A stretch of 64,000 nt of DNA, taken from Marinomonas colpomeniae. Lineage in GTDB: Bacteria; Pseudomonadota; Gammaproteobacteria; Pseudomonadales; Marinomonadaceae. The stretch covers positions 78,833 to 142,832 of the forward strand of contig NZ_JACYFC010000001.1 of the NCBI RefSeq assembly GCF_014803385.1. The letters are read 5' to 3'. Within the stretch, counting starts at the first letter, position 1. Each line of letters opens with the position of its first letter. The notes under the pieces are model-generated. The model ran no database searches, was not told where the DNA came from, and worked only from the letters and a program-made list of their open reading frames with translations. This document shows, piece by piece, positions 53,999-62,843 of the stretch. A program made the translations under genes and the position numbers.

Positions 53999-54585
53999 TG
54001 CGTTTTCTTAGGTTTAATACGCTGGCATTGTTACTTCTTTCATTGTTGTTAACTGGCTGCAATAGTTTTTTGGTCAGTGAAGAAGAAGTAAATTTAGAAG
54101 TCGCGAAACGACTCGAACAGAAAAATCAGAACAATGTTCTTTTGACATTAGAAGGCGGGAATACATTAAATTTAAATTTATTGGTAACCGAAGCGAATAT
54201 TGACTTTACTGAGCGAGATGGTGGGCTGGTTTTGGTCGATTTGGTCAGTGATTTGGAAGGAACATTAACCGCTTTCGGTCAGAGCTTTACACTAACCACA
54301 GTTGTGAAACCATCATTCCAATCTGGTGTTCGTATTGAAGAAGATCGTCTTTATCTGGTTGCCCCTCAAATCACTAAAATTGAAGTGCAAGGTTCTTCGT
54401 TTGGCGATCAAATGCTGCGTTCTACATTAGGCTCTTTGCATGGAGATCTAGAAAAATCACTTGTTGAATACTTTGATATACATCCCATTTATGTATTGGA
54501 TCATTCCCCCTTTGAAAAGGCCGCTGCATCTTTAGTTAAGGACATTACTATCCGAGAGGATTCACTAGAGCTCTCGGTTTTCTAA
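53998..54585 (+). CDS. DUF1439 (YceB-like) lipoprotein
   Basis: A 195-residue protein with a type II signal peptide; the lipobox is LLTGC, with the lipid-modified Cys at residue 20. The remainder resembles E. coli YceB (DUF1439), an alpha-beta fold with repeated strands of unknown function, probably anchored in the outer or inner membrane. It is translationally coupled to the MscS-like gene, 1-base overlap, suggesting envelope stress or osmotic duties together. The family call is by eye. Confidence 0.82.
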   Translation: MRFLRFNTLALLLLSLLLTGCNSFLVSEEEVNLEVAKRLEQKNQNNVLLTLEGGNTLNLNLLVTEANIDFTERDGGLVLVDLVSDLEGTLTAFGQSFTLTTVVKPSFQSGVRIEEDRLYLVAPQITKIEVQGSSFGDQMLRSTLGSLHGDLEKSLVEYFDIHPIYVLDHSPFEKAAASLVKDITIREDSLELSVF

Positions 54586-54686
54586 ATGCTTTTGTAGATA
54601 GATTTGCAACGTCTAATACAGTCTCTATAATGCCGCAATAAATTGAGCGGTAATGCTTAACCATAGAATTTAAAAAAGGAAATAAT

Positions 54687-55166
54687 ATGCCTATTGCAGA
54701 GAATCAAGTTGTTCAGTTTCATTACACATTACGTCAAGGAGAAGAATTGCTTGAAACTTCTGCTGGTGGTGAACCCGCTGCCTATCTTCACGGTCATAGC
54801 AATATTGTCCCTGGTCTTGAAAAAGAAATGGAAGGGAAAGATGTTGGCGCTGAATTTGAAGTAACTGTTGCTTGTGCTGATGCGTATGGTGAACGTCATG
54901 AAGACAGCACACAGCAAATGCCAATCAAGCACTTACAAGGTGCAAAACGCTGGAAACCGGGCATGGTTGCTATGGTAAAAACAGACAAAGGTATGCGTCA
55001 AGTTACGATTGTTAAGGCTGGCTTAAAGCACGCTATGGTAGATGTGAATCATCCGTTGGCGGGTAAAGATCTAACATTTAATATTGAGATTGTTGATGTT
55101 CGTGATGCAACGAGTGATGAAGTGTCCCATGGCCATTCCCATGGTGTTGGCGGTCATCAGCACTAG
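54687..55166 (+). CDS. slyD: FKBP-type peptidyl-prolyl isomerase SlyD
   Basis: A 159-residue chaperone/isomerase with the SlyD split FKBP domain: NQVVQFHYTLRQGEELLETS, the IF (insert-in-flap) chaperone loop about residues 65-120, and NHPLAGKDLTFNIEIV. The C-terminal metal-binding tail is short but His-rich (SHGHSHGVGGHQH), able to bind nickel. SlyD aids protein folding and NiFe/nickel enzyme assembly. AAAGGAAATA precedes the ATG. A strong terminator follows. Confidence 0.95.
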   Translation: MPIAENQVVQFHYTLRQGEELLETSAGGEPAAYLHGHSNIVPGLEKEMEGKDVGAEFEVTVACADAYGERHEDSTQQMPIKHLQGAKRWKPGMVAMVKTDKGMRQVTIVKAGLKHAMVDVNHPLAGKDLTFNIEIVDVRDATSDEVSHGHSHGVGGHQH

Positions 55167-55220
55167 GTTTATTATTAACTGAACACGTTTCACTGAACGC
55201 CTAATATTGTGTTCATCTTG

Positions 55221-55265
55221 AAAGCCCCTGTTACCGATGCTGTAGCAGGGGCTTTTGCGTTTTTA
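55221..55265 (+). terminator. Terminator of slyD
   Basis: AAAGCCCCTG (55221-55230) pairs with CAGGGGCTTT (55246-55255), followed by TTGCGTTTTT. Confidence 0.9.
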
Positions 55266-55356
55266 GATACAAAGGCGATAGCTGGATGGTTTTTTTGATT
55301 TAAATCACCTAGAGATGTAAATATCCATTAATTAATAAGAATCGTTATCAACCAAC

Positions 55357-55404
55357 TTGACAGAATCGTCATTCGCGTACATATTGATAATAGTTATCAT
55401 TTGT
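55357..55404 (+). promoter_or_regulatory. Promoter with Fur box upstream of the fagA-like gene and fumC
   Basis: A perfect -35 (TTGACA at 55357-55362) is followed by a weak -10. The overlapping GATAATAGTTATCATTTGT (55386-55404) matches 13 of 19 positions of the Fur consensus and contains the inverted repeat TGATAA-TAG-TTATCA. Confidence 0.7.
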
Positions 55405-55424
55405 ATTCTATCAAGGGGAAAGCA

Positions 55425-55781
55425 ATGACTCGCTATTTGGTGCCATTCTCAGTACTTGAACAAACCATTCAAGGAGGGCAATGCGCAGATTCGCCAGAAG
55501 TGCTCTATCATTATTTAAAGTTAACAGAAGAATATGCTGAACGTTTGAGTATCACTGACGCAGCACTATTACATCAGCGTGTTTTTAATGTTTTATTAGA
55601 CACAGTATGTGATACCAACCTTGCACCTCATTGGCGTCAAACTTGTTTGGATAAGGTGTATTTACCTTTGTCTCAACTTAAGCGACTAATTGTCACTTAT
55701 CAAGATGCGCGGAACTACTTCAAAATGGAACACAACCTACGTACCTTGAGTCACTATTTTATTTCCTCTTTTGAGCGATAA
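55425..55781 (+). CDS. FagA-like small protein upstream of fumC
   Basis: A 118-residue soluble protein starting at the ATG at 55425 (AAGGGGAAAGCA). It has TRYLVPFSVLEQTIQGG and LDTVCDTNLAPHWRQTCLDKVYLPL, an all-helical look. In Pseudomonas, the iron-repressed operon fagA-fumC-orfX-sodA places a small protein of unknown function before fumC; this gene has the same position and a Fur box. It ends 15 bases before fumC. I did not compare the sequences, so the homology is an inference. Confidence 0.72.
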   Translation: MTRYLVPFSVLEQTIQGGQCADSPEVLYHYLKLTEEYAERLSITDAALLHQRVFNVLLDTVCDTNLAPHWRQTCLDKVYLPLSQLKRLIVTYQDARNYFKMEHNLRTLSHYFISSFER

Positions 55782-55796
55782 GGACACAGTTTAATA

Positions 55797-57173
55797 ATGA
55801 AAATGCGTATCGAAAAAGACAGTATGGGCGAATTGGATGTGCCAGAAAAAGCACTGTATGGCGCTCAAACACAAAGAGCCATTAACAACTTCCCTATCAG
55901 TGGAGAGCCGCTACCAGAAGCCTTTATTCGCTCTCTAATTTTGATTAAAGCGGCGGCTGCACGCGCTAACGAAACGTTAGAATGCTTAACGCCAGAATTG
56001 TCTAACGCTATTCAGAATGCCTGTGATGAGTTGCTCAATGGCGATGATCTTATGCAACACTTTCCAGTAGATGTGTTCCAAACAGGGTCTGGTACTAGCT
56101 CAAATATGAACGCGAATGAAGTGATTGCCAGCGTTGCTAAGGCTTATCATGATGCACCAGTCAATCCGAACGATCATGTAAATTATGGGCAGAGTAGCAA
56201 TGACGTTATTCCCAGTGCTATACACGTTAGCGCGACATTAGAACTTACTGGACATTTATTACCAGCCTTACAAAATTTAAAAGCGACCATTATCGCCAAA
56301 GGTGATGCGTTGGCAGGTTATACCAAAACAGGGCGAACGCATTTAATGGATGCCATGCCAGTTCGTTTAGATCAAACCTTCTATGCTTGGGCTGCGCAAC
56401 TGCAAGACAACATTGATAACTTAACCTATATGCAAAGCAAAACCATGCAACTAGCACAGGGTGGCACGGCGGTAGGCACAGGCATTAACGCACACACAGA
56501 ATTTGCAGCTTTGTTTGCCAAAGAATTGTCTAACCTTACCAAGGTAGACTTTGTACCAGGGAAAAACTTCTTTGCGCTTATTGGTTCACAAGACACCGCT
56601 GTCGCCTTATCAGGTCAGCTTAAAGCGGTGGCAGTGACCTACATGAAAATCGCCAATGATTTGCGCTGGATGAATTCAGGGCCTTTAGCTGGGCTTGGTG
56701 AAATTACCTTACAGGCTTTACAGCCAGGTTCTTCAATCATGCCGGGCAAAGTTAATCCCGTGATTCCTGAAGCGACTGCTATGGTTGCGGCGCAAGTTAT
56801 AGGTAATGATGCGGCAATTACCATTGGTGGACAGTCAGGTAATTTCGAGTTGAACGTAATGTTACCCATGATCGCAAAGAACTTACTAAGCAGTATTAAG
56901 CTATTGGCAAATAGTGGTCAATTATTGGCAGACAGTGCGATTGAAACGCTTACAGTGAATGAAACAAAGCTGAATGAAGCTTTGCATCGCAACCCAATCT
57001 TGGTGACCGCACTCAATCCTATTATTGGTTATGCAAAAGCCGCAGAAATTGCTAAAAAAGCGTACAAGGATGGACGTCCCGTTGTGGATGTAGCTGAAGA
57101 AGAAACGGAATTAAGCCGAGAAAAGCTGTTGGGATTACTGGATCCAGCGAAGCTAACTCATGGTGGATTGTAA
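55797..57173 (+). CDS. fumC: Fumarate hydratase, class II (iron-free)
   Basis: Catalyses fumarate to L-malate without an iron-sulfur cluster; used under iron limitation or oxidative stress in place of FumA/B. 458 residues, with the superfamily signature GSSIMPGKVNP, the active-site TGRTHLMDAMPVRL and the FQTGSGTSSNMNANEVIA block. It is downstream of the fagA-like gene and a Fur box, so iron starvation should induce it. ATG 55797 is used; ATG at 55803 is possible. Unlike the Pseudomonas operon, sodA does not follow. Confidence 0.97.
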   Translation: MKMRIEKDSMGELDVPEKALYGAQTQRAINNFPISGEPLPEAFIRSLILIKAAAARANETLECLTPELSNAIQNACDELLNGDDLMQHFPVDVFQTGSGTSSNMNANEVIASVAKAYHDAPVNPNDHVNYGQSSNDVIPSAIHVSATLELTGHLLPALQNLKATIIAKGDALAGYTKTGRTHLMDAMPVRLDQTFYAWAAQLQDNIDNLTYMQSKTMQLAQGGTAVGTGINAHTEFAALFAKELSNLTKVDFVPGKNFFALIGSQDTAVALSGQLKAVAVTYMKIANDLRWMNSGPLAGLGEITLQALQPGSSIMPGKVNPVIPEATAMVAAQVIGNDAAITIGGQSGNFELNVMLPMIAKNLLSSIKLLANSGQLLADSAIETLTVNETKLNEALHRNPILVTALNPIIGYAKAAEIAKKAYKDGRPVVDVAEEETELSREKLLGLLDPAKLTHGGL

Positions 57174-57219
57174 TGTCATCATAGAAAAACTATCTGATTT
57201 TTCCCTTATCAAATAATGT

Positions 57220-57247
57220 AATAAGCCAGCCTCCGCGCTGGCTTATT
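57220..57247. terminator. Terminator between fumC and the GNAT gene
   Basis: AATAAGCCAGC (57220-57230) pairs with GCTGGCTTATT (57237-57247) with a 6-base loop; it lies between convergent genes and has AT-rich flanks on both sides. Confidence 0.85.
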
Positions 57248-57255
57248 TATTTTAC

Positions 57256-57711
57256 CTATAGCGCTTTTGTCATAAATACGCTAAATGGATCTAATGCATA
57301 GTCTGCAAAAGGGCCACATTCTTCAAAACCATTTTTTGCGTAGAGTTTTCTAGCAGGTGCGAAGAACTCGACGCTTCCTGTTTCTAAGCTCACATTACAC
57401 ATGCCTTTTTGCTTTGCTTCTTTAAGAATGTATTGGAGCAAGGTGGACGCGACACCTTTTTTTCGAGCGGCGCTGGTGGTTCGCATCGATTTTATTTCAC
57501 CATGTTGTGAGTCTAGACATTTAAGCGCTGCGCAGCCGAGTAGTTGATCTTCTTCCCACACAGTCCAAAAAGTAATATCAGGTTTTTTTAACGCTGCTAA
57601 ATCCAATGCAAATACACATTCTGCTGGCGATACGGCATACATATCTTCTAAATGTTCGGTTAGAAGTTGTTTAATTTCTGGGCCGTTTAAATCGTCTATT
57701 CGAATGTTCAT
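57256..57711 (-). CDS. GNAT-family acetyltransferase
   Basis: A 151-residue N-acetyltransferase. Acetyl-CoA-binding motif A is in MRTTSAARKKGVASTLLQYI; motif B-like parts are ETGSVEFFAPARKLYAKNGF and EECGPFADYALDP. It resembles PhnO/YncA-sized GNATs of unknown substrate (amino acid, antibiotic or protein). It lies after the DUF3820 gene by 38 bases on the same strand. Confidence 0.9.
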   Translation of the reverse strand: MNIRIDDLNGPEIKQLLTEHLEDMYAVSPAECVFALDLAALKKPDITFWTVWEEDQLLGCAALKCLDSQHGEIKSMRTTSAARKKGVASTLLQYILKEAKQKGMCNVSLETGSVEFFAPARKLYAKNGFEECGPFADYALDPFSVFMTKAL

Positions 57712-57749
57712 GCTCTGAATTACCTGTTACTTAATCGTTTTTGATAAAA

Positions 57750-58013
57750 TCAGTTGTCAAAACGAATGCTGACTTTGCTTTTCTCTACTTTCTCTTTTGA
57801 TGGTTCACGTAATGGGTCAATCAAGCTCTCTAATCCATTAATCTTGATTTCCAGTGCTAGTTGCAACCACTTACCTAAGTTACCTGTTGGCCAACCTTTG
57901 TGGGAAAACCACAGTAAATACTCTTCAGGTAAGTCAATTAGAACTCGGCCATTGTATTTGCCAAAGGGCATAGTTTGACGTGCGAGTTGAATAAGATCTT
58001 CTTGGGAAAACAT
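57750..58013 (-). CDS. DUF3820 small protein
   Basis: An 87-residue protein with the DUF3820 core MPFGKYNGRVLIDLPEEYLLWF and GWPTGNLGKWLQLALEIKINGL, sometimes called a putative quorum-sensing-regulated factor in other bacteria. The function is unproven. It lies between the GNAT and LysR genes, same strand; the three may share a transcript. Confidence 0.88.
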   Translation of the reverse strand: MFSQEDLIQLARQTMPFGKYNGRVLIDLPEEYLLWFSHKGWPTGNLGKWLQLALEIKINGLESLIDPLREPSKEKVEKSKVSIRFDN

Positions 58014-58066
58014 GGCTTCTTCTTGTGTAACAATAGGAATGAATGCGTTATTTAACCATAAGCAGA

Positions 58067-58957
58067 CTATTTGGCAAATGGTGAATCGTTTTGAAAACTT
58101 TGAATCAAAAAATCACAGATACTCTGTAGTTTAGGTGACGGCTGACGTACCTTAGGATAAACCAACCAAACACCGCTATAAGGGTATTGATATTGAGGTA
58201 ATAGCGCGATTAATTTGCCACTGGCGAGGTCGTCCCTGACGTAATAGTCCGGCAGCTGTGCAATGCCCAAACCTTTTCGAACCGCATCAAGCAAAGCCGT
58301 ACCAGAGTTACTGCGCCATTGGCTGTTGATTTTCACTTCTTTGCGTTGTCCATCTTGTTGGAACAGCCAATGATTGTTCGATCCAATTAAACATTTATGC
58401 TTGCTTAGCTCTGCCAAGGTGTGTGGCATACCATGCTGATCAATGTATTCACGGGAAGCACAAAGAAACTCTTCTCGGTCACACAATCGGCGAGATAAGT
58501 GACTGGAATCTTTCATGGCGCCCATACGTATAGCAAGGTCGTAACCTTCCTCTATTAAATCTACTGCGCGATTAGTGAGGTGAAAATCTAGTTCTATTTT
58601 AGGGTGATTCAGTAAAAAATCGTTCATCAGCGGGGCAATATAACGTTCGCCAAAGGTTGTTGCACAGGTCATTTTGAAGTTGCCAATGGGGGCTTGATTC
58701 AAGGTGGAAATAGCTTCTTCTGCACTACCTAATGCTTCTGGCAGGTCTCGGCAGTGCTGATAATACAACTCACCCGCATCACTTAAGCGAATACGTCTTG
58801 TTGTACGAAAAAGGAGTGTGGCTCCAAGCTCAGTTTCGAGTTGAGTCACTAAACGACTAATATGCGATGCTGATACGCTAAGCTTTATCGCCGCGGCGGA
58901 AAAACTGCCCTGACGAACGACTTCAATGAAGGCTTCCATCGCTTCCCAATTTTTCAT
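58067..58957 (-). CDS. LysR-family regulator, likely controller of the formaldehyde operon
   Basis: A 296-residue LysR protein starting at the ATG at 58957 (AGGAAG about 12 bases upstream); the TTG at 58978 would add seven residues. The helix-turn-helix is EAFIEVVRQGSFSAAAIKLS, then LVTQLETELGATLLFRTTRR. Effector-domain blocks LDFHLTNRAVDLIEEGYDLA and IAQLPDYYVRDDL are typical of the AllS/DsdC-like branch. It is divergent from adhC/fghA, with a perfect palindrome between. FrmR, the usual formaldehyde regulator, is absent nearby. Confidence 0.88.
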   Translation of the reverse strand: MKNWEAMEAFIEVVRQGSFSAAAIKLSVSASHISRLVTQLETELGATLLFRTTRRIRLSDAGELYYQHCRDLPEALGSAEEAISTLNQAPIGNFKMTCATTFGERYIAPLMNDFLLNHPKIELDFHLTNRAVDLIEEGYDLAIRMGAMKDSSHLSRRLCDREEFLCASREYIDQHGMPHTLAELSKHKCLIGSNNHWLFQQDGQRKEVKINSQWRSNSGTALLDAVRKGLGIAQLPDYYVRDDLASGKLIALLPQYQYPYSGVWLVYPKVRQPSPKLQSICDFLIQSFQNDSPFAK

Positions 58958-59017
58958 CGTGTTTACTCTTCCTGTCAATCAGGGCTTTATTCTATCGTAA
59001 ATTCTCACTTTTAATTA

Positions 59018-59043
59018 TGATTATTGCTATATGGCAATAATCA
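59018..59043. promoter_or_regulatory. LysR operator candidate between the LysR and adhC genes
   Basis: TGATTATTGC (59018-59027) and GCAATAATCA (59034-59043) form a perfect inverted repeat with a 6-base centre, in the 180-base divergent gap, 94 bases before the adhC ATG. Confidence 0.65.
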
Positions 59044-59071
59044 TTTTCCAAAATAGAGATTATCGCCTTAA

Positions 59072-60253
<1,182 letters not shown>

Positions 60254-60329
60254 TCGGAAAACCTGTGCATGACTGCTGTGTTCGCTACGTCATGAAAAGG
60301 TTTTGTAGCATTAAATTAAGGGTAGGAAT

Positions 60330-61181
60330 ATGGAACTATTATCCAGCACGAAAAGTCATGGCGGTTGGCTGAAACGCTACCGTCATGAAAGTTTGTCGGT
60401 AAAAGGTGAAATGACGTTTGCGATTTACTTGCCGCCACAAGCAGAAACACAAAGCGTTCCTGTTTTGTATTGGTTGTCTGGCTTAACTTGCACCGATGAA
60501 AACTTCATGCAGAAAGCGGGCGCTTTTCGTAAAGCGGCGGAGCTAGGTTTGGCGATTGTTTGTCCAGATACCAGCCCACGCGGAACGGATTACCCGAACG
60601 AACGTGAAAGTTACGACTTCGGTTCTGGTGCTGGTTTCTACGTAAACGCGACGGTTGCACCATATGCTAATACGTACCACATGTACGATTATGTGGTGCA
60701 AGAATTACCGCATTTGGTGGAAGCGAATTTTCCTGTGACAGACAAGCGTTCTGTTTCTGGCCATTCCATGGGCGGACACGGTGCTTTGATTTGTGCCTTG
60801 AAGAATCCGGGTAAATACCAGTCGGTTTCTGCCTTTGCGCCCATCGTCAATCCAACCAATTGTCCTTGGGGCGAAAAAGCCTTCACGGGTTATTTAGGTG
60901 AAGACAAAGCGACTTGGAACGAATGGGACGCGACTTACTTAGTGGAAAACTTGGTGGAAAGTTTAGGAGAAAGCGCGGAACGTCTGCCTTTATTCATCGA
61001 CCAAGGCGAAGCAGACAACTTCCTAGTGGAACAGCTAAAACCAGAAGCGTTAGAAGCTGCATGTGAAAAGGTCGGTCATCCGATTACACTTCGTCGCCAA
61101 CCGGGCTACGACCACAGCTACTTCTTCATCTCAAGTTTTATTGACGAGCATTTAGAGCATCATTCTAAAGCGCTAGGTTAA
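60330..61181 (+). CDS. fghA: S-formylglutathione hydrolase
   Basis: Hydrolyses S-formylglutathione to formate and glutathione, completing the pathway with the upstream dehydrogenase. 283 residues, with a serine-hydrolase elbow SGHSMGGHGALI (nucleophile Ser), acid IDQGEADNFL and PGYDHSYFF (His). The LSGLTCTDENFMQKAG block is conserved in this family (FrmB/esterase D). The gap to frmA is 76 bases; both are on the plus strand and probably one transcript, ended by a UUCG hairpin. Confidence 0.96.
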   Translation: MELLSSTKSHGGWLKRYRHESLSVKGEMTFAIYLPPQAETQSVPVLYWLSGLTCTDENFMQKAGAFRKAAELGLAIVCPDTSPRGTDYPNERESYDFGSGAGFYVNATVAPYANTYHMYDYVVQELPHLVEANFPVTDKRSVSGHSMGGHGALICALKNPGKYQSVSAFAPIVNPTNCPWGEKAFTGYLGEDKATWNEWDATYLVENLVESLGESAERLPLFIDQGEADNFLVEQLKPEALEAACEKVGHPITLRRQPGYDHSYFFISSFIDEHLEHHSKALG

Positions 61182-61207
61182 AAATTCAGATCTAGATAAA
61201 AGTATTC

Positions 61208-61233
61208 AAAAGCGAGCTTCGGTTCGCTTTTTT
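61208..61233 (+). terminator. UUCG-tetraloop terminator after fghA
   Basis: AGCGAGC and GTTCGCT pair (one G-U) around a TTCG loop, with A and T runs outside. It marks the left border of the accessory segment. Confidence 0.82.
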
Positions 61234-61245
61234 ATTGCCAACCCG

Positions 61246-61263
61246 AAGGGTCGAACTCCTTTT
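61246..61263. repeat. Accessory repeat copy R1 (left arm only)
   Basis: AAGGGTCGAACTCCTTTT matches the left arm of the repeat seen whole at 62023 and 62690, with one mismatch. The sequence breaks right after the arm into a toxin-gene remnant. Confidence 0.75.
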
Positions 61264-61266
61264 GCT

Positions 61267-61350
61267 AACATACAACGCCGCCTTGTTTACCAAGTCTTAG
61301 AAACAGACAAAGTCATCAAAGTCCTACGATTATGGACACACTACAAATAA
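61267..61350 (+). pseudogene. Remnant of a YoeB-type toxin gene (3' end only)
   Basis: The frame encodes LVYQVLETDKVIKVLRLWTH and a stop, the last 27 residues of a YoeB-like toxin. Over 84 bases it differs from the 3' end of the intact toxin gene at 62403 at seven positions. The first 60 codons and the antitoxin are missing. It follows directly on repeat arm R1, so a deletion or recombination event left it behind. Confidence 0.88.
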
Positions 61351-61384
61351 TCCGTTTTGCTTTATAGAAAAGGCTCAATAAGTA

Positions 61385-61663
61385 TCAAGCTATAGGGAAT
61401 TGTTGTTTCTGGTGGAGCACGCGCATAATTCGGATGATGCCGTCTTCAACCCAATAAGAAACGATCATCGAAACCTCAGGAATAATGAGCAACCGCCCAC
61501 GAATGGCATCTCGTTGTACGCCCATGAGAGGCTGTTCTAGCAAGTTTTCTACTTTTGCTTCAATTAGGTCGTCAGTTCTCTCTGCTACATCAGGGTTGAA
61601 ATCATAGAGAAACTCAAAGATCTTTTCACGATCATTGAGTGACTCTTCTTCCCATAAAATCAT
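61385..61663 (-). CDS. RelE/ParE-family toxin, partner of the DinJ/RelB-like antitoxin
   Basis: A 92-residue small basic-acidic toxin with the ParE/RelE fold: WEEESLNDREKIFEFLYDFN, QPLMGVQRDAIRGRLLII and IIRIMRVLHQKQQFP. Family toxins act as ribosome-dependent mRNases (RelE) or gyrase poisons (ParE); the VLHQ.Q ending fits the latter branch and related YacB-type toxins. The ATG overlaps the antitoxin stop (ATGA), so the two are co-translated. The target is not known. Confidence 0.85.
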   Translation of the reverse strand: MILWEEESLNDREKIFEFLYDFNPDVAERTDDLIEAKVENLLEQPLMGVQRDAIRGRLLIIPEVSMIVSYWVEDGIIRIMRVLHQKQQFPIA

Positions 61664-61944
61664 TGCTTACCCCGATTTCGGATGTTGGCTTTGCGCTCTT
61701 CCATTCGAGATTTAGCTGTTTGGTGTTCAACGAAAGCTGTTTTTCCAGAGTCGAACTTCTCAAATGCTAGATTTACTTGTTCAGTTAGCCATACATCGTG
61801 AGATAGCTTTTTTCTTTGTTGTTCAGCTAATTGCTCAGTAAGCTCACGACAAGCATCACTCAGTGTGCGGCCTCGGCTTTCAGTCATTTGTTGAGCGAGG
61901 CGTTTTGTTTCCTCATCAACACGAAATTGAATTCTAGTGTCCAT
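61660..61944 (-). CDS. DinJ/RelB-like antitoxin
   Basis: A 94-residue antitoxin starting at the ATG at 61944 (AAGGA eight bases upstream; the frame runs on to 61974). The ribbon-helix-helix DNA-binding part is TRIQFRVDEETKRLAQQMTE and GRTLSDACRELTEQL, then a charged linker that would wrap the toxin. It binds and represses its own promoter and neutralises the toxin encoded next. It is divergent from the YefM/YoeB pair, with repeat R2 in between. Confidence 0.86.
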   Translation of the reverse strand: MDTRIQFRVDEETKRLAQQMTESRGRTLSDACRELTEQLAEQQRKKLSHDVWLTEQVNLAFEKFDSGKTAFVEHQTAKSRMEERKANIRNRGKQ

Positions 61945-62022
61945 GATGCATCCTTTTCTTAATTGTGTGCACAAATGTTAGCACTCGATTTTGTGATGGG
62001 CAACTAGCAAACAATATAATAC

Positions 62023-62089
62023 AAAGGGTCGAACCCCTTTTTGACCCTTAAGTCTTGCAGCATTAAAAAGGGCTTTGACCCTGAGCTCA
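62023..62089. repeat. Accessory palindromic repeat R2 (complete, 67 bases)
   Basis: Left arm AAAGGGTCGAACCCCTTTTT and right arm AAAAAGGGCTTTGACCCT are near inverse complements, so the unit can fold as one long hairpin; each arm is also a small hairpin by itself (AAAGGG/CCCTTT and AGGG/CCCT). It ends CTGAGCTCA. It separates the two divergent toxin-antitoxin operons. Confidence 0.8.
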
Positions 62090-62102
62090 CAAAGCGTACG
62101 TA

Positions 62103-62130
62103 TTGACGAACGTTTTTCGAAGCGTACAAT
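62103..62130 (+). promoter_or_regulatory. Promoter of the YefM/YoeB operon
   Basis: TTGACG (62103-62108) and TACAAT (62125-62130) are spaced 16 bases. GTAC-containing sequences around both elements resemble the TGTAC-type sites that YefM proteins bind, so autorepression is likely. Confidence 0.6.
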
Positions 62131-62163
62131 GCGTTCACTAATTAAACAGTTTTGAGGTTTGTC

Positions 62164-62406
62164 ATGGCTGGCATAACAGCAACAGAAGCCCGCGGAAATT
62201 TATATAGATTGATTGATGAGACCGCTGAGTCTCATGAGCCAATTAGGATTTCGGGCAAGCGTAACAATGCCGTTTTAATATCGGAAGAAGATTGGTCCGC
62301 TATCCAAGAAACGCTGTATTTATTGTCAGTGCCAAACATGCGTGAATCAATTCGTGAGGGTATGGACGCCCCAGTTAGTGAATGTGATGAGGAGTTAGAC
62401 TGGTGA
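62164..62406 (+). CDS. yefM: YefM-type antitoxin (Phd/YefM)
   Basis: An 80-residue antitoxin starting at the ATG at 62164 (TTTGAGGTTTGTC upstream); the frame continues up to 62152. The Phd/YefM N-terminal DNA-binding part is GITATEARGNLYRLIDETAE, with PIRISGKRNNAVLISEEDWS next, and an acidic C-terminal tail (REGMDAPVSECDEELDW) that would cover the toxin active site. It represses its operon jointly with the toxin. The toxin GTG overlaps its stop. Confidence 0.92.
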   Translation: MAGITATEARGNLYRLIDETAESHEPIRISGKRNNAVLISEEDWSAIQETLYLLSVPNMRESIREGMDAPVSECDEELDW

Positions 62407-62666
62407 CATGGAAGTTGGTATACACAAAGCAGGCTCAGAAGGATGCTAAAAAACTAGCATCAAGCGGACTAAAATCAAAAGCCCAAGAGCTACTCAATTT
62501 ACTGTCTGAGAACCCCTTCAAAAAACCACCGCCATTTGAAGCCCTTATTGGCGACCTTTCGGGCGCGTATTCACGCAGAATCAACATACAATACCGACTT
62601 GTCTACCAAGTCTTAGAAACAGAAAAAGTCATCAAAGTTCTACGATTATGGACACACTACGAATAA
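62403..62666 (+). CDS. yoeB: YoeB-type toxin (mRNA interferase)
   Basis: An 87-residue ribosome-dependent endoribonuclease of the YoeB/Txe family that starts at GTG 62403, overlapping the antitoxin stop by 4 bases. Family blocks are LVYTKQAQKDAKKLASSGLK, ENPFKKPPPFEALIGDLSGA, SRRINIQYRLVYQV and VLRLWTHYE, with the catalytic Glu/Arg/His set and the conserved aromatic C-terminal region. A near copy of its 3' end is at 61267. It is followed by repeat R3. Confidence 0.93.
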   Translation: MTWKLVYTKQAQKDAKKLASSGLKSKAQELLNLLSENPFKKPPPFEALIGDLSGAYSRRINIQYRLVYQVLETEKVIKVLRLWTHYE

Positions 62667-62689
62667 CGTTTTATCAGGAATGTATAACC

Positions 62690-62769
62690 AAAGGGTCGAA
62701 CCCCTTTTAGATCCTCATAACTTGCAACACGGAAACCCTTAATCAAAAAGGGCTTTGACCCTGAGTTCA
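62690..62769. repeat. Accessory palindromic repeat R3 (complete, 80 bases)
   Basis: Same arms as R2 (left AAAGGGTCGAACCCCTTTT, right AAAAAGGGCTTTGACCCT) with a longer centre containing CTTGCAACACGG. The right end reads CTGAGTTCA where R2 has CTGAGCTCA. It starts 24 bases after the yoeB stop. Confidence 0.8.
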
Positions 62770-62843
62770 GATTCTATGATGCTCGAAGCAAGGCAAACCC
62801 CACCGCTCGACACTATCGTTTGACCTCGCTTTTGGGATTAGCC

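Noticed and set aside
54691..54932. Two overlapping minus-strand frames in slyD
   Set aside because: Both are antisense to the conserved slyD coding sequence and show no motif.
62023..62769. Integron attC sites in the palindromic repeats
   Set aside because: I looked for GTTRRRY and RYYYAAC core sites at the ends of R2 and R3. GTTCGAC and GTATAAC occur, but neither fits, and no integrase is visible, so I call them only palindromic repeats.
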